Below are positions 7,615-17,012 of a stretch of DNA of 38,504 nucleotides, piece by piece. Each line of letters begins with the position of its first letter. Position 1 is the stretch's first letter. Source of the DNA: Clostridiaceae bacterium DTU079 (GTDB lineage: Bacteria > Bacillota > Clostridia > Acetivibrionales > Acetivibrionaceae); assembly GCA_001512505.1 (NCBI GenBank), contig LFSC01000044.1, forward strand, positions 1 through 38,504, in the 5' to 3' direction. Position numbers and translations under genes: made by a program. Below the pieces are notes generated by a model. That model had not been told where the DNA came from and ran no database searches. It saw only the letters and a program-made list of their open reading frames with translations.

Positions 7615-8634
7615 TTGGTTATATTAGTTGACGCAATGGGTGGCGATAATGCACCGGAGGCTATTGTAAACGGATGTTTGGATGCTGTTGGTGAGGCTGA
7701 AGGTTTCGATATATTACTAATCGGTGATGAGGGCAAAATAAGGGAAATATTGAGTAAAAGAGATTATGACCGATCCCGCATAAATATTCATCATACCTCT
7801 GAAGTGATAACTGTAGAGGATGTCCCCACAAAAGCAATTAAAAGCAAAAAGGATTCATCTATGGTTGTGGGGTTTAAGCTCTTAAAGGAAAAGCAGGGAG
7901 ATGTTTTCCTATCCTGCGGTAACAGCGGGGCTTTGATGGCAGGGGCGTTATTCATAGTCGGTAGATTAAAAGGAGTTGACAGGCCTGCTTTAGGGGCCAT
8001 TGTGCCCACAAAGACGGGAAGAGGGCTTATTATAGATGCCGGACTGAATACCATCTGCAAGCCTATTAATTACTTACAGTTCAGTATTATGGGTTCCATA
8101 TACATGAAAGAAATGCTGGGAATTGACAATCCCAAGGTTGGCTTGCTTAACATAGGGGCTGAAGTGGGAAAGGGCAATGAGACGTTGAAGCATGCATATT
8201 CAATGTTGTCTGAAGCAAATATAAACTTTTTAGGAAATGTTGAAGGAAACGATGTGCCTTTAGGTGCGGTTGATGTTGTGGTATGTGACGGTTTTGCAGG
8301 AAATGTAATGTTAAAGTTCTATGAGGGTGCTGCTTCATTTCTTGTGGGAATGTTAAAGGATATTTACTATAAAAACTTAAAAACGAAGCTTTCTGCTCTG
8401 ATGATTCAGAAGGAAATGAAGCAATTCAAAAAAGTTATGGACGCTGATGAACAAGGGGGTGCTCCGATACTTGGGGTTAATGGTCTTGTATTTAAGAGTC
8501 ATGGCAGCTCTAACGCAAGAACCATTAAGAATGTAGTTATTAAGGCCGGTAAATTAGCAAAAACCAAGGCAATGGATAGAATAAGAGAAGAGTTTGTCAA
8601 TATGGAGGTTGAAGAGATTGAGCATGACTTATAG
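7615..8634 (+). CDS. plsX: PlsX, phosphate acyltransferase
   Basis: 339 aa. Converts acyl-ACP to acyl-phosphate, the acyl donor for PlsY in phospholipid synthesis. Diagnostic sequences are the N-terminal ILVDAMGGDNAP, then LSCGNSGALMAGA, and near the end GVNGLVFKSHGSSN. The start is TTG at 7615, after GGGAGTGAAG. It follows fapR and overlaps fabH by 11 bp, as in other FapR-regulated fapR-plsX-fab clusters. Confidence 0.95.
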   Translation: MVILVDAMGGDNAPEAIVNGCLDAVGEAEGFDILLIGDEGKIREILSKRDYDRSRINIHHTSEVITVEDVPTKAIKSKKDSSMVVGFKLLKEKQGDVFLSCGNSGALMAGALFIVGRLKGVDRPALGAIVPTKTGRGLIIDAGLNTICKPINYLQFSIMGSIYMKEMLGIDNPKVGLLNIGAEVGKGNETLKHAYSMLSEANINFLGNVEGNDVPLGAVDVVVCDGFAGNVMLKFYEGAASFLVGMLKDIYYKNLKTKLSALMIQKEMKQFKKVMDADEQGGAPILGVNGLVFKSHGSSNARTIKNVVIKAGKLAKTKAMDRIREEFVNMEVEEIEHDL

Positions 8635-9613
8635 TTGTGGGATTCTGGGGTTAGGCAGCAGTCTACCGGAAAAAGTACTTACAAATTATGATCTGGAGAA
8701 AATAGTGGATACTTCGGATGAATGGATTTCAAAAAGAACCGGAATATCTCAAAGAAGAGTTTTAGACGAGGATAAACCGGCATACCAATTGGGAGTCGAT
8801 GCGGCAAAGAAGGCCCTGGACGATGCAGGAATAGAAGCAGAGGAGTTGGATCTGATAATTGTAACTACCGAGACTCCTGACTATTTAACTCCGTCAATGT
8901 CCTGTATCATTCAAAGTAAAATTGGGGCGCAAAAAGCTGCGGCGTTTGATCTTAATGCGGCTTGCTCGGGATTCATTTACGGAATGACAATAGCAAATCA
9001 ATTTATTAAATCGGGATATTACAAGCATGTATTGGTTGTTGGATGTGAAGGACTGTCCAAAATAGTGGATTGGAAGGATAGAAACACTTGTGTGCTTTTT
9101 GGTGATGGAGCAGGTGCGGCAGTTTTAGGCCCGGTGGAAGAAGGGTACGGTATTATAACTACGCATATAGGTGCTGATGGTGTGTTGGGAAAAAATATTA
9201 CCATGCCGTGTTGCTACATAGGGCCTGAGGATATTCAGGTGAGATCGGGAGATAATAAGAAGGTTCTCTGGATGGATGGCAGTGAGGTTTTCAAGTTTGC
9301 CGTAAGGATAATGGAGCAGGCAACAAATAAGGTTTTGGAGGATTCAGGCCTTTCCATGGAGGATATAAAGCTGATCGTACCTCATCAGGCGAATATCCGT
9401 ATTATAGAGGGAGCGGCAAAGAGACTGAAAGTATCGGAAGATAAGATATTTACCAATCTCCACAAATATGGTAACATTTCTTCTGCATCTATACCTTTGG
9501 GTCTGAATGAAGCCTATAGAGAAAAATTGATTTCCAAAGGAGATAATTTGGTACTGGTAGGTTTCGGAGGCGGTCTGACTTGGGGGTCTGTTTTAGTCCG
9601 GTGGAGTAAATAA
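8624..9613 (+). CDS. fabH: FabH, beta-ketoacyl-ACP synthase III
   Basis: 329 aa. Condenses an acyl-CoA primer with malonyl-ACP to begin fatty acid synthesis. The catalytic triad is visible: C114 (NAACSGF), H254 (PHQANIRI) and N284 (GNISSAS). ATG 8624 gives the usual N-terminus leading into GILGLGSSLPEKVLTN. Upstream in-frame TTG codons at 8594, 8609 and 8618 are alternatives, the last with GGAGG at better spacing. It overlaps plsX, so translation is probably coupled. Confidence 0.94.
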   Translation: MTYSCGILGLGSSLPEKVLTNYDLEKIVDTSDEWISKRTGISQRRVLDEDKPAYQLGVDAAKKALDDAGIEAEELDLIIVTTETPDYLTPSMSCIIQSKIGAQKAAAFDLNAACSGFIYGMTIANQFIKSGYYKHVLVVGCEGLSKIVDWKDRNTCVLFGDGAGAAVLGPVEEGYGIITTHIGADGVLGKNITMPCCYIGPEDIQVRSGDNKKVLWMDGSEVFKFAVRIMEQATNKVLEDSGLSMEDIKLIVPHQANIRIIEGAAKRLKVSEDKIFTNLHKYGNISSASIPLGLNEAYREKLISKGDNLVLVGFGGGLTWGSVLVRWSK

Positions 9614-9664
9614 AATATATCGCAAAAGCAGTAACATATTTATTGTATTATTGGAGGGAGTAGG

Positions 9665-10600
9665 ATGGGAAAACTGGCATTCTTATTTTCCGGGCAGGGT
9701 GCCCAATATGTAGGAATGGGAAAGCAAATTGCAGAGGAATATAAAGCTTCAGATGCTATATTTGAGCAGGCATCCGAGGCTCTGGGATTTGATGTAAAGA
9801 AGATGGTTTTTGAAGGCGATGAAGAAACACTTAAAATAACCGAAAATACACAGCCGACAATTTTGACTACCAGCATTGCTTGTTTGCAGCCTCTTTTGCA
9901 AAGGGGTATAAAGCCTGATGTGGCTGCCGGATTGAGTCTTGGTGAGTATTCTGCTCATGTTGCGGCAGGGACCATGACATTTACCGATGCAGTGGCATTG
10001 GTTCGAAAAAGGGGAAAATTCATGCAGGAAGCAGTTCCGGTAGGTAAAGGAACTATGGCAGCTATTCTTGGACTGGAAGCCGAGGCTGTTATCGAATGCT
10101 GTAAAAGGGCATCGTTAGAAGGAATTGTGGAGCCGGCAAACTTTAACTGTCCGGGGCAGGTTGTTGTGGCAGGAGAGGTAAAAGCCGTGGAAAAGGCTGT
10201 GGAGATTGCAAAGGAAATGGAGGCAAAGCGGGCTATGCTGCTTCCGGTGAGTGCACCATTCCACTGCAGTATGCTAAAGCCTGCAGGAGAAAAGCTTGCT
10301 GAAGAGTTGGAGAAAATTAATTTAAATGATATGCAAATTCCTGTAGTAGCAAATGTAAATGCAGAATATATTTTAGATAAAACGGTAGTTAAGGATCTTT
10401 TGATTAGGCAGGTAAGCAGTTCGGTATTGTTTGAGGCTTCAATAAGAAAAATGCTGGAAAACGGTGTTGATACTTTTGTTGAAATAGGTCCCGGTAAGGT
10501 ACTGAGCGGCTTTGTACGCAAAATAAGCCGGGATGCCAAGACCCTTAACGTTGAAGACATTGAATCTCTGAACAATACGCTAAAGGAGCTTGAAAGTTAA
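9665..10600 (+). CDS. fabD: FabD, malonyl-CoA:ACP transacylase
   Basis: 311 aa. Transfers malonyl from CoA to ACP. The N-terminal FSGQGAQYVGMG, nucleophile serine S91 in GLSLGEYSAH and H200 in SAPFHC define the active site. The start at 9665 has RBS TTGGAGGGAG. It lies between fabH and fabG, and the short gaps suggest one transcript. Confidence 0.95.
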   Translation: MGKLAFLFSGQGAQYVGMGKQIAEEYKASDAIFEQASEALGFDVKKMVFEGDEETLKITENTQPTILTTSIACLQPLLQRGIKPDVAAGLSLGEYSAHVAAGTMTFTDAVALVRKRGKFMQEAVPVGKGTMAAILGLEAEAVIECCKRASLEGIVEPANFNCPGQVVVAGEVKAVEKAVEIAKEMEAKRAMLLPVSAPFHCSMLKPAGEKLAEELEKINLNDMQIPVVANVNAEYILDKTVVKDLLIRQVSSSVLFEASIRKMLENGVDTFVEIGPGKVLSGFVRKISRDAKTLNVEDIESLNNTLKELES

Positions 10601-10671
10601 AATGTACACAAAAGAATGTGTGTAATTTTCTTTTGAGTTCAGAAGACTAACGGCAAGGAGACGTGAATAGT

Positions 10672-11415
10672 ATGAATTTAAAGGGGAAAACTGCAATTGT
10701 AACCGGTTCGGGCAGAGGCATCGGCAAAGCAATTGCATTCAAGCTGGGAAGCATGGGTGCCAATATTGTTCTAAACGGAACAGCTGAATCGGGCAGCGTT
10801 GATGCAACTGCGGAAGAATTGAAAGCGGCCGGAATAAATGTTGCTGTTGTAAAGGGTGATGTAAGCAGCTGTGAAGTTGTTGAAGAAATGGTGAAGACTG
10901 CTGTTGACACCTTTGGAAGCATTGACATCCTTGTCAATAATGCCGGAATAACAAAGGATAGTCTTATACTGAGAATGAGTGAAAAAGATTGGGATGATGT
11001 TTTAAATATAAATTTAAAGGGTGCATTCCTTTGTACAAAAGCTGTTTCAAAAGTTATGCTGAAGCAAAAAAGCGGGAAAATTATTAATATTACTTCGGTT
11101 GCCGGGGTCATGGGCAATCCGGGGCAAGCCAATTACGCAGCTGCCAAAGCCGGCATGATCGGCCTTACAAAGTCGACAGCCAAGGAATTGGCATCTAAAG
11201 GTATTAACTGTAATGCTGTTGCACCGGGTTTGATAACGAGTAGAATGACCGATGTATTACCCGACAGTGTAAAGGAAAACTATTTGAGCAACATTCCCCT
11301 CAAAAGGTTTGGGACGCCTGAAGAAGTGGCGAATGTGGTTGCTTTTCTTGCATCTGATGAATCAAATTATATCACAGGTCAGGTAATACATATTGACGGC
11401 GGATTAGTAATGTAA
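10672..11415 (+). CDS. fabG: FabG, 3-oxoacyl-ACP reductase
   Basis: 247 aa, standard for the family. NADPH-dependent reduction of 3-oxoacyl-ACP. The SDR motifs are complete: TGSGRGIG (cofactor), NNAG, and the catalytic S142, Y155 and K159 (YAAAK). A GTG at 10663 is in frame but too close to the AAGGAG at 10655; ATG 10672 gives a typical start (MNLKGKTAIVTG). A long imperfect hairpin separates it from acpP. Confidence 0.94.
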   Translation: MNLKGKTAIVTGSGRGIGKAIAFKLGSMGANIVLNGTAESGSVDATAEELKAAGINVAVVKGDVSSCEVVEEMVKTAVDTFGSIDILVNNAGITKDSLILRMSEKDWDDVLNINLKGAFLCTKAVSKVMLKQKSGKIINITSVAGVMGNPGQANYAAAKAGMIGLTKSTAKELASKGINCNAVAPGLITSRMTDVLPDSVKENYLSNIPLKRFGTPEEVANVVAFLASDESNYITGQVIHIDGGLVM

Positions 11416-11421
11416 TAATAT

Positions 11422-11467
11422 CTTAGTGTAGCACTATTTGGTTAAGTCAATATAGTTTTACACTAAG
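11422..11467 (+). repeat. Long interrupted inverted repeat between fabG and acpP
   Basis: A perfect 9-bp outer stem (CTTAGTGTA / TACACTAAG) encloses an inner ACTAT / ATAGT stem and a TTG / CAA pair. No T-run follows, so it is not a standard terminator. An mRNA processing or stability hairpin that lets acpP be expressed more than fabG is one possibility. Confidence 0.6.
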
Positions 11468-11514
11468 GGTTCTAATTTAATACGCAAACCCCCTGTGGAA
11501 GGAGGTGAATGATA

Positions 11515-11739
11515 ATGTTCGAAAAGATTAAGAAGATTATTGTAGAGCAGTTAGGTGTTGACGAAGATGAGGTTACAATGGAATCATCTTTCATAGACGA
11601 TCTGGGTGCTGACTCGCTGGATATTGTTGAGTTGATAATGGCTTTGGAAGAGGAGTTCGATATTGAAATTCCGGATAGCGAGGCCGAGAAGATTTCAGTA
11701 GTAGGCGATGTTGTGGAGTATATTAAGAATAATTCATAA
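11515..11739 (+). CDS. acpP: Acyl carrier protein
   Basis: 74 aa, acidic. Carries growing acyl chains on a phosphopantetheine arm attached to S34 in [13 protein letters not shown]. The strong AAGGAGG at 11499-11505 favours ATG 11515 (MFEKIKK, 9-nt spacing) over ATG 11509 (3-nt spacing). It is followed at once by a strong terminator, so fabF downstream needs its own promoter. Confidence 0.95.
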   Translation: MFEKIKKIIVEQLGVDEDEVTMESSFIDDLGADSLDIVELIMALEEEFDIEIPDSEAEKISVVGDVVEYIKNNS

Positions 11740-11765
11740 AAAAGTCCCTGAAAAAGGGACTTTTT
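11739..11765 (+). terminator. Intrinsic terminator after acpP
   Basis: AAAAAGTCCC pairs with GGGACTTTTT around a 7-nt loop. It starts within the acpP stop codon, and the A/T flanks let it work on both strands. Confidence 0.88.
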
Positions 11766-11825
11766 ATGGTTAGGGGATTGACTTAAATAAAAAATGGCCA
11801 ATCTTAAGCTTGATTAACCGCACTT

Positions 11826-11854
11826 TTGAATTTGTCTACGAAATCATTTATATT
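11826..11854 (+). promoter_or_regulatory. Promoter of fabF
   Basis: TTGAAT (11826-11831), a 17-bp spacer and TATATT (11849-11854). A promoter is needed because a terminator separates acpP from fabF. Confidence 0.5.
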
Positions 11855-11902
11855 ATATAGTTAAATGACAAGATAGATTGCCAATTTGGATTAATTTTTA
11901 TA

Positions 11903-11924
11903 TTAATTATTGTTAAATAATTAA
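11903..11924 (+). repeat. AT-rich perfect inverted repeat upstream of fabF
   Basis: TTAATTATT and AATAATTAA, two perfect 9-bp arms, flank GTTA. The element lies between the fabF promoter and start codon. It could be an operator or an untranslated-region hairpin; with so much A/T, chance is also possible. Confidence 0.4.
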
Positions 11925-11969
11925 CCATTAAACATATACTTATGAAGTTATAGGCAGGGAGGTTAAACA

Positions 11970-13208
11970 ATGAAAAGACGAGTAGTTATAACCGGTATGG
12001 GGGTAGTGTCTGCATTAGGTACAGATTTAGATGAGTTTTGGAGCAATATAAAAGCAGGAAAGAACGGAATAACCAGAGTATCGAAATTTGATGTATCCAA
12101 TATGCCTACAAAGGTTGCTGCCGAAATAAAGGAATTTGACCCTACCAAGTACATTGATAAAAAAGAAGCAAAAAGAATGGATATTTATACCCAGTATGCA
12201 ATATGGGCAGCTAAGACCGCTTTTATCATGTCGGGAATTGAAAGCGACAAAATTGATCCATACAGGTTTGGTGTTATTGTAGGTTCCGGTATAGGAGGAA
12301 TAACAACATTTGAAGAGCAGTTCAGGGTATATATGGAGAAGGGACCGGGAAGGGTCAGCCCGTTCTTTATTCCTATGATGATCTCCAATATGGCTACCGG
12401 ACGAATAGCAATTGAATTTGGTGCAAAGGGTTTTAATGAAAGTGTCGTAACGGCTTGTGCTACATCTACAAATGCCATAGGAGATGCTTTCAAGGTTATT
12501 CAGCGTGGAGATGCAGATATTATGATTACCGGTGGAGCGGAGGCTTCAATTACTCCCATGTCTTTTGCAGGATTTTGCGCAATGAAGGCTACGTCTACAA
12601 CGGAAGATCCCGATTTGGCCTGCAGACCCTTTGATGCTGAGAGAAACGGATTTGTAATGGGTGAAGGTGCAGGTATATTGATACTTGAAGATTTGGAGCA
12701 TGCTGAGAAAAGAGGAGCTAACATAATAGCAGAGGTTGTGGGATACGGCTCAACTAATGATGCATACCATATTACCGCTCCATCCCCTGAAGGCGAAGGC
12801 GGAGCAAGATGTATGCAAATGGCTATTAATGATGCAGGTATTAAGCCGGAAGAGGTTGGGTACATAAATGCCCACGGTACATCAACCGAGTACAACGACA
12901 AGTTCGAAACTGCAGCCATAAAGACCGTATTTGGCGAGCATGCAAGAAAACTGGCGGTAAGCTCCTCAAAATCAATGACGGGACATCTTCTGGGGGCTGC
13001 GGGGGCTGTAGAATGTATTGTAACGGCTTTGGCAATTAAAGATGGCTTTCTTCCTCCAACAATAAATTACAGGAATCCCGATCCTGAATGCGATCTTGAT
13101 TATGTACCGAATGTAGGAAGAAAGGCTGATATAACTTATGCATTGTCCAATTCCTTAGGTTTTGGCGGACATAATGCAACTCTTGCATTAAAGAAATATA
13201 CAAAATAA
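11970..13208 (+). CDS. fabF: FabF, beta-ketoacyl-ACP synthase II
   Basis: 412 aa. Chain-elongating condensing enzyme. The catalytic triad is C163 ([11 protein letters not shown]), H302 (NAHGTST) and H339 ([11 protein letters not shown]). Starts at ATG 11970 after GGGAGGTTAAAC. It lies behind its own promoter and between two terminators, so it is probably a separate transcription unit. No FapR-like site was seen in front of it. fabZ, fabI/fabK and acc genes, also needed for the cycle, are absent from this window. Confidence 0.95.
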   Translation: MKRRVVITGMGVVSALGTDLDEFWSNIKAGKNGITRVSKFDVSNMPTKVAAEIKEFDPTKYIDKKEAKRMDIYTQYAIWAAKTAFIMSGIESDKIDPYRFGVIVGSGIGGITTFEEQFRVYMEKGPGRVSPFFIPMMISNMATGRIAIEFGAKGFNESVVTACATSTNAIGDAFKVIQRGDADIMITGGAEASITPMSFAGFCAMKATSTTEDPDLACRPFDAERNGFVMGEGAGILILEDLEHAEKRGANIIAEVVGYGSTNDAYHITAPSPEGEGGARCMQMAINDAGIKPEEVGYINAHGTSTEYNDKFETAAIKTVFGEHARKLAVSSSKSMTGHLLGAAGAVECIVTALAIKDGFLPPTINYRNPDPECDLDYVPNVGRKADITYALSNSLGFGGHNATLALKKYTK

Positions 13209-13234
13209 TAAATTGATATACCATAACTATTAGG

Positions 13235-13262
13235 GGGGACGGTTTTATTGCTGTTCCCTTTT
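13235..13262 (+). terminator. Probable terminator after fabF
   Basis: GGGGAC pairs with GTTCCC (one G-U pair) around a 12-nt loop, followed by TTTT. Confidence 0.6.
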
Positions 13263-13419
13263 GACTGTTATGATAAATTTTTTTGTTTAAGCTGTTTTAG
13301 GGAGTATATGTCTTAAGATTTATAAAATAGATAGTCCGAAATTTTTGGCGGGATGTATTATAAATCTTTGAGAAATGATGTAAAATTGATAATAGATACT
13401 AAAGAACGGGGGAGTGAGA

Positions 13420-14130
13420 ATGCTGGATCTGAAGGCTCTGTCGGATAAGATAGATGAATTTGAGAAAATTATTGATTATAACTTTAAGGACAAAAAGAAG
13501 CTAGTATTGGCTTTGACCCACAGCTCATACGCCAACGAATGCAAAAATGAAAAACTGGCCAGTAATGAAAGACTTGAGTTTTTGGGTGATGCAGTTCTGG
13601 AAATGGTGGTTAGTGAGCACATTTATCTCAATTCTACCTATTATTCCGAGGGTGAAATGACAAAATTCAGGGCTAATGTTGTGTGTGAACGGTCCCTGGA
13701 AAAGTGTGCAAAGAGCATTAGCATCGGAAACTATCTTTTGTTGGGAAAAGGAGAAGAAAATTCGGGAGGAAGGAAAAGAACCTCCATACTTTCCGATGCT
13801 GTTGAAGCCTTAATAGGAGCTATTTATTTGGATGGCGGATTTGAAAGTGCAAAAGCTTTTATTTTGAACCAGTTGGGAGAATTAATCAATAAATCCATCA
13901 ACGGCTCTATATTTACCGATTATAAGACCCAACTGCAGGAATATATTCAGAAAACCAGTGACCACACAATTTCCTATGAGATAATTGAAGAAATAGGACC
14001 GGATCACAGCAAAATGTTTGTTTCTCAAGTGAAAATAGACGAAAAGACTTTGGGAATCGGCAAAGGAAGGAGCAAGAAAGAAGCAGAGCAGATGGCAGCA
14101 AAGGCTTACTTGGAGAAAATTAAGGCTTAA
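13420..14130 (+). CDS. rnc: Ribonuclease III
   Basis: 236 aa. Cuts double-stranded RNA in rRNA processing and mRNA turnover. The signature ERLEFLGDAVLEMVV is near residue 47, the second metal-binding segment DAVEALIGAIYLDGG follows at about 125-140, and the C-terminal ~70 residues form a dsRNA-binding domain ending in KKEAEQMAAKAYLEKI. ATG 13420 follows GGGGGAG; the GTG at 13414 lies inside that RBS and is unlikely. It is closed by its own terminator. Confidence 0.94.
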   Translation: MLDLKALSDKIDEFEKIIDYNFKDKKKLVLALTHSSYANECKNEKLASNERLEFLGDAVLEMVVSEHIYLNSTYYSEGEMTKFRANVVCERSLEKCAKSISIGNYLLLGKGEENSGGRKRTSILSDAVEALIGAIYLDGGFESAKAFILNQLGELINKSINGSIFTDYKTQLQEYIQKTSDHTISYEIIEEIGPDHSKMFVSQVKIDEKTLGIGKGRSKKEAEQMAAKAYLEKIKA

Positions 14131-14157
14131 GTATAACTAAAATTACAGCTTGAGTAT

Positions 14158-14179
14158 ACCTTGTTGTACAAGGTTTTTT
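14158..14179 (+). terminator. Intrinsic terminator after rnc
   Basis: ACCTTG / CAAGGT stem, 5-nt loop, then at least five T residues. Its position argues against an upstream start for the radical SAM gene at 14150. Confidence 0.8.
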
Positions 14180-14233
14180 GAGGAAAATTTAAACGAGAAG
14201 TCAATTAACGGAATTGATACGGAAGGGAAAAGA

Positions 14234-15250
14234 ATGGAGACCAGACACATTGTAATACCAATTTTTATTCCCCATAAGGGTTGTCCTTTTGATTGTATAT
14301 ACTGCAACCAGAAAAAAATAAGCGGTCAGAGGGATGAAATGACTGAAGAGAAGATGATATCTGAAATTGAGTCTTATCTGAGTACGGCTGATGAAGATGC
14401 ATATATTGAGATTGCATTTTACGGAGGGAGCTTTACAGGTATTGAAAAAAGCGAGCAGTTTAAATTCCTTAACATAGCAAACGAATATTTAAAAAAAGGC
14501 AGAATTAAGGCAATTAGGCTTTCTACAAGACCTGATTATATAAATGAGGAAATATTGAACTATTTGAAGGAATATGGAGTCGTTACAATTGAATTGGGTG
14601 TGCAGAGCCTTGATGATGAAGTTCTTGAAAAAAGCTGCAGAGGACATAATCAGAAGGCGGTATATAATTCTTCAAAACTCATAAAAAAATATGGATTTGT
14701 TTTGGGGATTCAGACAATGATAGGACTTCCGGGGGATACCGATGAAAAGGCTTTATCAACGGCTGAAAAGGTTGTGGAACTTAAACCGGATTTACTCCGC
14801 ATATATCCCACACTGGTAATAAAGGATACATATTTGGAGAAGATGTATAATAGAGGTGAATATACTCCCCTAAGTCTGGAACATGCCGTTGAACTATGTG
14901 CAAAGCTTCTTAGTATTTACCGGGATAATAATATAAATGTGATAAGGGTTGGACTTCAAGCTACAGAAAGCATCAGCGGTGACGGCGATGTGGTTGCCGG
15001 ACCGTTTCATCCCGCTTTCAGGCAGTTGGTGGAGTCTAAATTGGCGCTGAAAAAAATTGAGGAAATAATTGAACGGAATAATTTGTCGAAGAAACGCTCT
15101 TTGTCTATTTGCACATGTAGAAAAAAAATATCTGATGTCGTCGGTCACAAGAGAAGTAATGTTAATTACTTGAAAGAAAAGTATGGATACGTTAATGTGG
15201 AAGTCAAGGAAAGCTATGATGTACATGAAATTTATGATATAAAATATTAA
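14234..15250 (+). CDS. Elp3-like radical SAM protein
   Basis: 338 aa. The CX3CX2C iron-sulfur motif is CPFDCIYC near the N-terminus, followed by a radical SAM barrel (AFYGGSFTGI; LSTRPDYI; ELGVQSLDDEVL; GLPGDTDEKA; RIYPTLVI). The spacing resembles the Elp3/HemN-like group that lacks the acetyltransferase domain. The exact substrate is unknown; tRNA or cofactor modification is possible. ATG 14234 (METRHIVIPIFIPHKG) follows GGAAGGGAAAAG. A longer frame from 14150 would run through the rnc terminator, so it was rejected. Confidence 0.8.
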   Translation: METRHIVIPIFIPHKGCPFDCIYCNQKKISGQRDEMTEEKMISEIESYLSTADEDAYIEIAFYGGSFTGIEKSEQFKFLNIANEYLKKGRIKAIRLSTRPDYINEEILNYLKEYGVVTIELGVQSLDDEVLEKSCRGHNQKAVYNSSKLIKKYGFVLGIQTMIGLPGDTDEKALSTAEKVVELKPDLLRIYPTLVIKDTYLEKMYNRGEYTPLSLEHAVELCAKLLSIYRDNNINVIRVGLQATESISGDGDVVAGPFHPAFRQLVESKLALKKIEEIIERNNLSKKRSLSICTCRKKISDVVGHKRSNVNYLKEKYGYVNVEVKESYDVHEIYDIKY

Positions 15251-15403
15251 TTTTTTGGTATTGTTTGTTGAAGGGCATTGTTATAAAATAGTAAGTGGGT
15301 AGAGTCTACAATACATTTGTTGACATAAAGAAAAAACAGATAGAGAAAAACTTTTTAATTTATTTAATTTAATATAGTTTATTTTATTGAGGAGGAAAAG
15401 TGT

Positions 15404-15664
15404 ATGGAAGTATTAAAGGTATCAGCTCAATCGCAGCCGAAAATGGTCGCTGGAGCATTAGCAGCAATACTTAGGGGAAAATCGACAGCAGAAATACAAG
15501 CAGTGGGGGCAGCAGCAGTTAATCAAGCTATCAAAGCTATAGCAATTACAAGAGGATTTGTTGCGCCAAATGGAATAGACATCATTACTGTTCCAGCTTT
15601 TTCATCTATTAGTATTGATGGGGAGGAGAGGACTGCAATTAAGTTCTTGGTTGAACCCAGGTAA
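15404..15664 (+). CDS. spoVS: Stage V sporulation protein S
   Basis: 86 aa, nearly identical in length and sequence to the highly conserved SpoVS/Alba-like family (MEVLKVSAQSQPKMVAGALA at the start, IKAIAITRGFVAPNGIDI in the middle). A small nucleic-acid-binding-type protein needed for spore coat assembly and late sporulation in Bacillus. It has a strong GAGGAGG RBS and its own terminator, so it is monocistronic. I could not pick out a convincing sporulation promoter. Confidence 0.95.
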   Translation: MEVLKVSAQSQPKMVAGALAAILRGKSTAEIQAVGAAAVNQAIKAIAITRGFVAPNGIDIITVPAFSSISIDGEERTAIKFLVEPR

Positions 15665-15690
15665 ATTTGTTACATAGTATTTCTTTTTAG

Positions 15691-15716
15691 GCTGTTCTTT
15701 TCAGAACAGCTTTTTT
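15691..15716 (+). terminator. Intrinsic terminator after spoVS
   Basis: Perfect 8-bp stem GCTGTTCT / AGAACAGC with a 4-nt loop, followed by six T residues. Confidence 0.9.
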
Positions 15717-15783
15717 AATTCTGTAAATTTTAATTTACTTGGAAAATACATTTATTTGATTGTAAAATTTATTTTTTATGCAC

Positions 15784-15841
15784 TCACTGCTGACAAGTTT
15801 TGCTTGACCCTGAGGGAGTATCTACGTGCTCGACACAGTGA
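15784..15841 (+). ncRNA. Candidate structured RNA upstream of the pdxA homologue
   Basis: An outer stem TCACTG / CAGTGA encloses a short CAAG / CTTG hairpin and either CCC-TGA-GGG or GAGTAT / GTGCTC (the last two compete for bases). It is more GC-rich than the surrounding leader and lies about 65 bases before ATG 15908. It might be an untranslated-region element, but I do not recognise a riboswitch class. Confidence 0.3.
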
Positions 15842-15907
15842 AACCTAAGTTTATGTTATATCTTTATCTACTTAGCAGGATTAAAATATAATTGGGCAGG
15901 TGTTAAA

Positions 15908-16948
15908 ATGAGCATTGATAATTTTTCGGTTGAATCTTCGAATAAGCCTGTAATAGGCATTCCCCTTGGGGACCCTGCAGGAATCGGGCCGGAAATAGTT
16001 GTAAAGGCATTAACCAAAGAGAGTATATACAAGTTTATCAAACCGGTTGTGATTGGCAGCAGAGATGCTGTTGATAAAGCTTTAAAGATTTGTGGGCTTG
16101 ACAGCCGGGTTAATGATATAAAAGATGTATCCGAAGGATTTTACAATAAAAACACTGTTAATTTAATAGATTTCGAAGATGTTGATGTATCCGGGGTTGT
16201 TGCCGGAAAGGTTCAGGCAATGGGAGGAGAAGCAGCGTACAGCTATATCAAACACTCTGTTGAATTGGCTCAAAAAGGCATGATTGACGCTGTTGCCACC
16301 ACTCCCATTAATAAAGAGTCCCTGAAAATGGCAGGTATTGACTGTATTGGACATACGGAAATATTTGCAGAGCTTACAAACACCAACGACCCTTTAACCA
16401 TGTTTGAGGTTCGGGACCTTAGAGTGTTCTTCTTAACCCGCCATGTTTCATTAAAGCAGGCGTGCGAGCTGGTTAATAAAGAAAAGGTATTGAGCTATAT
16501 ACAGCGCTGTACCAAGGCTTTGGAGCTTCTTGGCATAAAAGAAGGCACAATGGCGGTTGCAGGTCTTAATCCCCACAGCGGTGAACACGGCCTTTTCGGA
16601 ACAGAGGAGGTTGAACATATAGAACCGGCGGTCAGGGAGGCAATTTCCATGGGCTACAGGGTTGAAGGACCTATTGGAGCCGATTCGGTATTTTACCTGG
16701 CGCTAAAGGGAAGGTATAACTCGGTTCTCTCCCTGTATCATGATCAGGGACATATTGCCACAAAAACCCTGGACTTTGAGAGGACAATTGCAATTACCGT
16801 CGGATTGCCGTTTTTACGTACATCCGTTGACCACGGTACTGCTTTTGATATCGCAGGTACGGGAAAAGCCAGTGAGACCAGTATGGTGGAAGCCCTATTG
16901 AAAGCCGGAAAATATGCACTCGGTTATTTAAAAAACGTATCAAAATAA
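15908..16948 (+). CDS. pdxA: PdxA-family dehydrogenase
   Basis: 346 aa, slightly longer than typical PdxA (about 330) because of ~13 extra N-terminal residues. The family pattern is clear: [55 protein letters not shown] and [12 protein letters not shown], including the metal-binding histidines. The classic role is oxidation of 4-phosphohydroxy-L-threonine in pyridoxal phosphate synthesis. PdxA-like proteins in organisms using PdxST instead work in sugar-acid catabolism, so the substrate is uncertain. No other B6 gene is nearby. Confidence 0.85.
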   Translation: MSIDNFSVESSNKPVIGIPLGDPAGIGPEIVVKALTKESIYKFIKPVVIGSRDAVDKALKICGLDSRVNDIKDVSEGFYNKNTVNLIDFEDVDVSGVVAGKVQAMGGEAAYSYIKHSVELAQKGMIDAVATTPINKESLKMAGIDCIGHTEIFAELTNTNDPLTMFEVRDLRVFFLTRHVSLKQACELVNKEKVLSYIQRCTKALELLGIKEGTMAVAGLNPHSGEHGLFGTEEVEHIEPAVREAISMGYRVEGPIGADSVFYLALKGRYNSVLSLYHDQGHIATKTLDFERTIAITVGLPFLRTSVDHGTAFDIAGTGKASETSMVEALLKAGKYALGYLKNVSK

Positions 16949-17012
16949 AAACCGGTTGTTAAACGGGAAATATACACCCGGTATAGGTTTTGCTGTTTGG
17001 AAAGCTTTCCGG

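Noticed and set aside
9955-10575. 206-codon open frame on the - strand inside fabD
   Set aside because: Entirely antisense to a clear fabD with intact active site; low-complexity Ser/Thr/Phe composition typical of a shadow frame.
7615-13208. Single long fatty-acid operon from plsX through fabF
   Set aside because: A strong terminator after acpP and a separate promoter before fabF argue for at least two transcripts.
14150-14233. Longer N-terminus for the radical SAM protein
   Set aside because: It would translate through the rnc terminator hairpin, and ATG 14234 has a better RBS and a family-like start.
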